A stretch of 5,729 bases of DNA, taken from the NCBI GenBank assembly GCA_903938075.1, contig CAJABS010000211.1, forward strand, positions 1 through 5,729, written 5' to 3'. The translations under genes were made by a program, and so were the position numbers. Under the pieces are notes generated by a model. It worked only from the letters and a program-made list of their open reading frames with translations, searched no databases and was not told the DNA's origin. This DNA is from an uncultured Chloroflexota bacterium. Lineage in GTDB: Bacteria; Chloroflexota; Limnocylindria; Limnocylindrales; Limnocylindraceae. Positions 1 to 5,729 of this stretch are shown piece after piece (positions within the stretch are counted from its first letter, which is position 1; each line of letters opens with the position of its first letter).

Positions 1-29
1 GAGTGTAGGGGAGGGGGCGTGCGGGCGCC

Positions 30-60
30 TTGGTCTTGGGGAGGGTCAGGCTGCTATTCT
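30..60 (+). promoter_or_regulatory. Weak candidate promoter upstream of dnaG
   Basis: An extended -10-like element, TGCTATTCT, lies at 52-60, with a poor -35-like TTGGTC at 30-35. The 19-base spacer is longer than ideal. Transcription from it would give a leader of about 70 bases before the dnaG ATG. Bases 1-96 otherwise show no supportable gene: a TAG at 6-8 could end an upstream gene, but too little is visible to say so. The operon could equally be read from a promoter left of the window. Confidence 0.22.
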
Positions 61-116
61 GCGCCCAACAGCGCTTGACACCCACGGGCAACTGCTTTGT
101 CCGATCACGAAACCGC

Positions 117-125
117 AAAGGAGGT
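117..125 (+). promoter_or_regulatory. Consensus Shine-Dalgarno that decides the dnaG start
   Basis: AAAGGAGGT matches the complement of the 16S rRNA 3' end over almost its whole length. It sits 10 bases before the ATG at 136. An in-frame TTG at 97 lies upstream of this site and would translate through it, so the ATG at 136 is the better start. The protein beginning MASGSVAEIK also aligns with the usual beginning of DnaG. Confidence 0.8.
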
Positions 126-135
126 CCCCCCACCG

Positions 136-2045
136 ATGGCTTCCGGGAGCGTTGCTGAGATCAAGAGCCGACTCGCCGTCGCCGACGTCGTCGGCGAGTC
201 GGTCGTGCTGCGCAAGGCGGGCGCTGCGTTCAAGGGCCTCTGCCCATTCCATGGCGAGAAGACCCCCTCATTCGTGGTCACGCCCGCCCGCGAAACCTGG
301 AAGTGCTTCGGCTGCGGCAAGGGGGGCGACATCTTCACCTTCGTCATGGAGCGCGACAGCCTCCCCTTTGGCGAGGCGTTGACGCAGCTGGCCGCGAAGG
401 CCGGCGTCACGATTGACGATCGAAGTCGCGCCGAGGATGCGCGCAAGGTGCGCCTTCGCGATGTGCTCGAAGGGGCGGTCAGCTTCTATCACGCCATCCT
501 CACCTCGCACGAGCTCGGACGCCCCGCCCTCGACTACCTGCACTCGCGCGGATTCACCGACGAGACGATCGAAGCGCAACGACTCGGCTGGTCACCAGAC
601 TCCTGGGACGCCTGCTCCAAGGCGCTCGCCGCAAAGCGTGGCGCAACGCCCGCTGAGTTGGCCGCCGTTGGCCTCACCACGGAACGCGACGGTGGTCGCG
701 GCGCCTATGACCGCTTCCGCGCCCGCGTGATCTTTCCGATCCGCGATGCGAATGGGAAGATCACCGGCCTCGGTGGTCGCCTTCTTCCAGAAGACGACAA
801 GCGCGGTGATCGTGGTCCAAAGTATCTGAATAGCGCAGCAACAGAACTCTTCGACAAGTCGCGCACCCTCTATCTCATTGACAAGGCGAAGCCGGCGATG
901 CGCAAGAGCGGCACCGCGGTGCTCGTTGAGGGATACACCGACGCGCTGATGGCGCATCAGTCGGGCTTCACTAATGTTGTTGCCAGCATGGGCACGGCTC
1001 TCACGCCAGCGCAGGTCGCGCTGCTCTTGCGCTACGGATCAAAGATTCTCTTGGCGTACGACGTTGATGCGGCTGGAGCGAAGGCGGGCGCATTTGGCGC
1101 CACCGAACTGCTCCGCCTTGTGACCGAGCTTGGGAGCGCCGATGGCGGACCATCGCTCGTTGATGTGGGGATCGTGCGCCTCCCCGATGGGAAAGACCCT
1201 GATGAAGTCGTGCGCGATCAACCAGAGGCCTGGCGCGCCGCAACGGAGCAGCCAGTACCAGTAGTGGAATACCTCATTGACACCCATGCCCAGGCCCACG
1301 ACCTGAAGGACCTTGGCGGTCGGAAGCGCGCCATTGACGGCATCAAGCCAATCCTCCGCAGCCTGCGCGACCCAATCGTTCGCGATGGCTACATCTCTGC
1401 TGCCGCGCGGCGCATCGGCGTGGACGAGAACTCCATTCGCGAAGCGATGATCCAGCGTGGCGCCGAGACGGCCGGCGCAGAGAGCCGCATCTCTGCCGAT
1501 CGTGTGCGCGCCGCCGACGCCGACGGTGATATTGACTCCATCCTTGCCGGGGTAACGCCGCCCGAGGCCGAGCTGCTCCGACTCCTCATTGCGGCGCCCG
1601 CTGAACGGCTCCGGGTGCGCGACGTCCTCACCGATCAGCTCTTCACCAGTGGGCTCGCACGCTCACTCTGGCGAGGATTGCGTGCGGCACTTGACGCTGG
1701 CCTCGAGGCTGGGACGACCGTTGATGCGCTGGAACGCCTACCCAGTACGATTGAGGGCGAAGAGCGCCGCCTGGCGCAGGCCCTCTCGGTTCGCGTCGGG
1801 GCCACCGTTGAGATCACGCGAATCCGTATCGGCATTGATCAGACCATCCTGCGGCTGGAGGCTGATCGCCTCGAGGAGGCGATGGCCTGGTCGCGAAGTG
1901 AGATTGCTGAGGCGGAGCGCGAGGGCGATGCCGCTCGAGTTCGATCCCTCATGGAGGCTGAACGAGATCTTGGACAAAAGCGAAAGGCGCTTGACCGACG
2001 CTTCTTGGCGTCGGGAGTGCTCACAGCGGCAAAGGGGGGGAGCAA

Positions 2046-2049
<4 letters not shown>
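136..2049 (+). CDS. dnaG: DNA primase DnaG
   Basis: DnaG makes the short RNA primers for lagging-strand and origin synthesis and works with the replicative helicase DnaB. From the ATG at 136 the product is 637 aa, a normal length. The N-terminal CHC2 zinc-binding domain shows C36 and H39 (CPFH) and C57 and C60 (CFGC). The catalytic core has the family motif PKYLNS near residue 229. The TOPRIM metal-binding residues are present: E265 and D269 in VEGYTD, D309 and D311 in AYDVD, and the later acidic motif LPDGKDPDE around 349-357. Residues from about 440 to the end are helical and charged, as expected for the DnaB-binding region, and are less conserved by eye. No key residue is missing. The last four bases overlap the rpoD start, so the genes are very likely co-transcribed and translationally coupled. 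A run of seven G at 2034-2040 lies just before the stop and doubles as part of the rpoD ribosome binding region. The alternative TTG start at 97 would add 13 residues. Confidence 0.97.
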
Positions 2050-4223
<2,174 letters not shown>

Positions 4224-4274
4224 GGGGTTCGTGCGGCGGGGAGGAGCGACGCCCCTCCCTGCTAATATTCCGCT

Positions 4275-4290
4275 CGCGGCAGAGGCCGCG
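4275..4290 (+). other. GC-rich hairpin between rpoD and tRNA-Asn
   Basis: CGCGGC (4275-4280) and GCCGCG (4285-4290) form a perfect 6-bp stem closed by the tetraloop AGAG, ending five bases before the tRNA. No T-run follows, so it is not a classical intrinsic terminator. It could be a U-tract-poor rpoD terminator or a structure in the tRNA 5' leader. An AT-rich patch at 4263-4268 (TAATAT) could be a -10 for a separate tRNA promoter, but I see no matching -35. The 72 bases between rpoD and the tRNA hold nothing else recognisable. Confidence 0.4.
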
Positions 4291-4295
4291 GTCAT

Positions 4296-4370
4296 TCCGG
4301 CGTAGCTCAGTGGTAGAGCGGGCGGCTGTTAACCGCCATGTCGTAGGTTCGAATCCTACCGCCGGAGCCA
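4296..4370 (+). tRNA. tRNA-Asn (anticodon GUU)
   Basis: The full cloverleaf can be drawn. The acceptor stem is TCCGGCG (4296-4302) with CGCCGGA (4360-4366), seven perfect pairs. The D arm is GCTC/GAGC around AGTGGTA. The anticodon stem is GGCGG/CCGCC, with loop CTGTTAA (4326-4332) and anticodon GTT at 4328-4330, which reads AAC/AAU (asparagine). The T stem is GTAGG/CCTAC with loop TTCGAAT. The discriminator is G4367, and CCA (4368-4370) is encoded in the DNA. No terminator is evident before the next start codon 28 bases downstream, so the tRNA and the following gene may share a transcript. Confidence 0.97.
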
Positions 4371-4387
4371 GCACCTAACGAGAGAGT

Positions 4388-4393
4388 GGAGGG
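4388..4393 (+). promoter_or_regulatory. Ribosome binding site of the 122-aa protein
   Basis: GGAGGG ends five bases before the ATG at 4399, a strong and well-spaced Shine-Dalgarno. It lies only 18 bases after the tRNA CCA end, so RNase processing of a shared transcript would leave a very short leader. It is the main support for choosing 4399 over any internal start. Confidence 0.75.
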
Positions 4394-4398
4394 CGCGA

Positions 4399-4767
4399 AT
4401 GGTTGCAACCGGACTCAGCGAGAGCCCTCAGGCCTACCGCGCGAAGTTGCTCGAGCAGAGCGACAGCCAGATCGATGCGTGGGCGACCGGCTCACTGCGC
4501 GACATGGCGAAGCGCAAGGGGATCGTCGCCACCATCCACGAGTTCTCCCATGCCACGCATCTCGATGAAGACGGGCTTGCGGGCGCCTACACGCTCGGTG
4601 GTGGACCAGCCGCCACGATGGGGCGTGACGCAGAGGGGCGACTGCTTCTTCCTGCGGTCAGCCTCTGGTGCCTCGTTCCTGGCCTTCGCGCCGCCGACCC
4701 GAAGGGTGGTCGCGAGCGACTGGTTGCCTTCTTGGTCGCGACCTTCGAAGAGGTCGTCTACATCTAG
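4399..4767 (+). CDS. Conserved-looking small protein of unknown function with an HEFSH motif
   Basis: I do not recognise this 122-aa protein. The gene has a strong ribosome binding site, high G/C at third positions and a product with no low complexity, so it is very probably real. The N-terminal half is charged and probably helical (AYRAKLLEQ, LRDMAKRKGIV). Residues 47-51 read HEFSH, formally an HExxH zinc-protease motif, with a further His at 54 and an acidic patch LDEDG at 55-59. The centre has a glycine-rich turn (LGGGPAATMGRD, 66-77), and the C-terminal half is hydrophobic then helical (LLLPAVSLWCLVPGL, ERLVAFLVATFEEVVYI). I see no signal peptide, and the hydrophobic stretch is short and proline-broken, so it is probably cytoplasmic. 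It follows tRNA-Asn and converges on parB. The HExxH may be chance: 122 aa is small for a protease and no third zinc ligand is obvious. A compact alpha/beta regulatory or adaptor domain is equally possible. Confidence 0.8.
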   Translation: MVATGLSESPQAYRAKLLEQSDSQIDAWATGSLRDMAKRKGIVATIHEFSHATHLDEDGLAGAYTLGGGPAATMGRDAEGRLLLPAVSLWCLVPGLRAADPKGGRERLVAFLVATFEEVVYI

Positions 4768-4771
4768 GTTC

Positions 4772-4788
4772 GGTCGGCTACTCCGACT
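4772..4788. terminator. Possible small bidirectional terminator between convergent genes
   Basis: GTCGG (4773-4777) and CCGAC (4783-4787) form a 5-bp stem around the loop CTACT, extendable by one G-U pair. It spans the 10-base gap between the 122-aa gene and parB and includes the parB stop codon. The T content after it is weak (TTCT) and there is none of note on the other strand, so termination there would be inefficient or need Rho. Low confidence. Confidence 0.28.
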
Positions 4789-5716
4789 TCTGTCGCAAGA
4801 TCGCGGCGAGGTTGTCGAGCTTGTTTCGCGCGATCAGTAGCCACTTCGCCATGTTGGCACGATCTGTTTCGCTGAGTGGTGCACCCGCCTCTGGCTGATC
4901 AATCTCATGCAGCACTGCGGCGAGCGCGTCGATGGAGCTGGCGAGACTATCGCGAGCGTTGGTCAACGCCGCGTCTGATGCCGAGGCGATAGCTGCCGCC
5001 TGTGTGGAGACTGGTGCCGAGGCGCTCGCCACCGGTTGCTTCGCCGCGGCTGCAACGATCGGACGCTCGTTCGGTGCCGCATACGGGAAGATCGACGGTG
5101 CGACGATCTCTGGTGTGGCGGCTGGCTCGGGGCGTTCGTCGCGGACGACACTCTTGAGGCGGGCGAGCGAGAGCTCGCCGCGCAGTACCTGTGCCGCCAA
5201 CTCGCTGCGCCGCGCGGCATCGGTGATCTTCATCAGCTCATAGGCATGGCTGATGGTGTCGGAGCGCTCCGCGACGAGCGCGCGGATGTCGGCCGGCGCA
5301 TGCATCAGGCGCAGGCGATTTTCGACGTAGCCCTTGTCCTTGCCGATGCGCTCGGCCAACTTGCGGATGCTGTAGCCGAGCTCGCTCGTCATGCGCGCAA
5401 AGATCGCCGCCTCATCGAGCGGGGAGAGATCCTCACGCTGCAGGTTCTCAATGATCGCAACCTCAAGGGCGATCTCATCGCTCATCGCTTCAACGATGGC
5501 AGGGATCATCGGCAGGCCGAGTGAGAGGACGGCGCGCCAGCGGCGCTCGCCCGCAACGATCTCGTAGGAGCCCGGCTCAGTTGGTCGCACGATGATCGGC
5601 TGCAGTACCCCATGCTCGCGAATGCTGGCGGTGAGCTCGTCAATCGCGAGTGGTGGAAGTGCAAGGCGGGGCTGCTTGGCGTTAATCGTGACTCGATCGA
5701 CGGCGATCTGTCGCAC
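4778..5716 (-). CDS. parB: ParB/Spo0J-family partition protein (5' end may lie beyond the window)
   Basis: ParB proteins load at parS sites, clamp and spread on DNA using CTP, and partner ParA to segregate chromosomes or plasmids. In the 312-aa product the N-terminal CTPase domain shows QPIIVRP (39-45), GERRWRA (56-62) and ENLQRED (90-96), the three family boxes. The DNA-binding helix-turn-helix region runs about 112-140 (SIRKLAERIGKDKGYVENRLRL), followed by the usual helical segment to about 192. Residues about 195-250 are an Ala/Pro/Ser-rich linker, and 250-312 form a helical C-terminal domain, normally the dimerisation part. The GTG at 5716 has a weak Shine-Dalgarno-like GGGTGA (5724-5729). 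However, the frame stays open to the window edge, and chromosomal ParB usually starts 20-40 residues earlier with a GLGRGL-type ParA-contact motif, absent here. The N-terminus may therefore be truncated by the window. No parA is in view; it would be expected to the right, upstream of parB. A plasmid-type or orphan ParB-like regulator cannot be excluded. Confidence 0.92.
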   Translation of the reverse strand: MRQIAVDRVTINAKQPRLALPPLAIDELTASIREHGVLQPIIVRPTEPGSYEIVAGERRWRAVLSLGLPMIPAIVEAMSDEIALEVAIIENLQREDLSPLDEAAIFARMTSELGYSIRKLAERIGKDKGYVENRLRLMHAPADIRALVAERSDTISHAYELMKITDAARRSELAAQVLRGELSLARLKSVVRDERPEPAATPEIVAPSIFPYAAPNERPIVAAAAKQPVASASAPVSTQAAAIASASDAALTNARDSLASSIDALAAVLHEIDQPEAGAPLSETDRANMAKWLLIARNKLDNLAAILRQKSE

Positions 5717-5729
5717 CGAGCGGTCACCC

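Noticed and set aside
75..103. Exact TTGACA (75-80) as a -35 box for dnaG
   Set aside because: At the 16-18 base spacing the sequence is TTGTCC, TGTCCG or GTCCGA, with no likeness to a -10 box. Transcription from there would also start almost at the ribosome binding site.
97..135. TTG at 97 as the dnaG start, adding 13 residues
   Set aside because: It lies upstream of a near-perfect Shine-Dalgarno (117-125) that points to the ATG at 136, and the extra residues do not resemble the DnaG N-terminus. TTG is a weaker start and has no ribosome binding site of its own.
4236..4260. GGGAGG...CCTCCC stem just after rpoD as an intrinsic terminator
   Set aside because: The stem is six pairs with a nine-base loop and no T-run after it. 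It is too weak to call as a terminator on its own.
4822..4837. parS-like site (TGTTTCGCGCGATCAG) and a second TGTTTCGC at 4865-4872 inside the 3' end of parB
   Set aside because: Only one half matches the consensus TGTTTCACGTGAAACA; about 10 of 16 positions agree and the palindrome is broken. Both lie in codons for ordinary C-terminal ParB residues, so chance is likely.

Overview
The window looks like an ordinary bacterial chromosome segment of moderately high G+C, with strong G/C preference at third codon positions. It carries core housekeeping genes: DNA primase (dnaG), the principal sigma factor (rpoD/sigA), a tRNA-Asn(GUU), one small unrecognised protein, and a ParB-family partition protein on the opposite strand. 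The dnaG-rpoD pair and the 'DDPVRMYLKEIGRV' form of sigma region 1.2 suit Terrabacteria-type lineages. My best guess is a Chloroflexota relative (Limnocylindria-like), with Gemmatimonadota or an actinobacterium-like lineage as alternatives. This is an impression from sequence style, not a database result.

Layout. Bases 1-96 hold no gene I can support, only a weak promoter candidate. dnaG (136-2049, +) starts behind a full-consensus Shine-Dalgarno. rpoD (2046-4223, +) starts with GTG inside the dnaG stop (GTGA overlap), so the two are almost certainly one transcript with coupled translation. A 72-base gap with a small GC hairpin leads to tRNA-Asn (4296-4370), which encodes its own CCA. Twenty-eight bases later a 122-aa protein of unknown function begins (4399-4767, +) behind a strong ribosome binding site. 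parB (4778-5716, -, open to the right edge) converges on it with only 10 bases between the stops.

How they fit together. DnaG primes replication, RpoD directs housekeeping transcription and ParB handles chromosome or replicon segregation. The first two form the well-known macromolecular-synthesis pairing. No parA is visible; if present it would lie past the right edge.

The most unusual content is inside RpoD. It has a disordered Lys/Ala/Pro-rich N-terminal tail of about 200 residues, partly built of tetrapeptide repeats, followed by an acidic stretch. It also has a Trp-rich insert of about 180 residues between regions 1.2 and 2, where proteobacterial sigma-70 carries its unrelated-looking non-conserved region. 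The small 122-aa protein has an HExxH motif that may or may not be meaningful. I found no defence system, mobile element, CRISPR array or rRNA.
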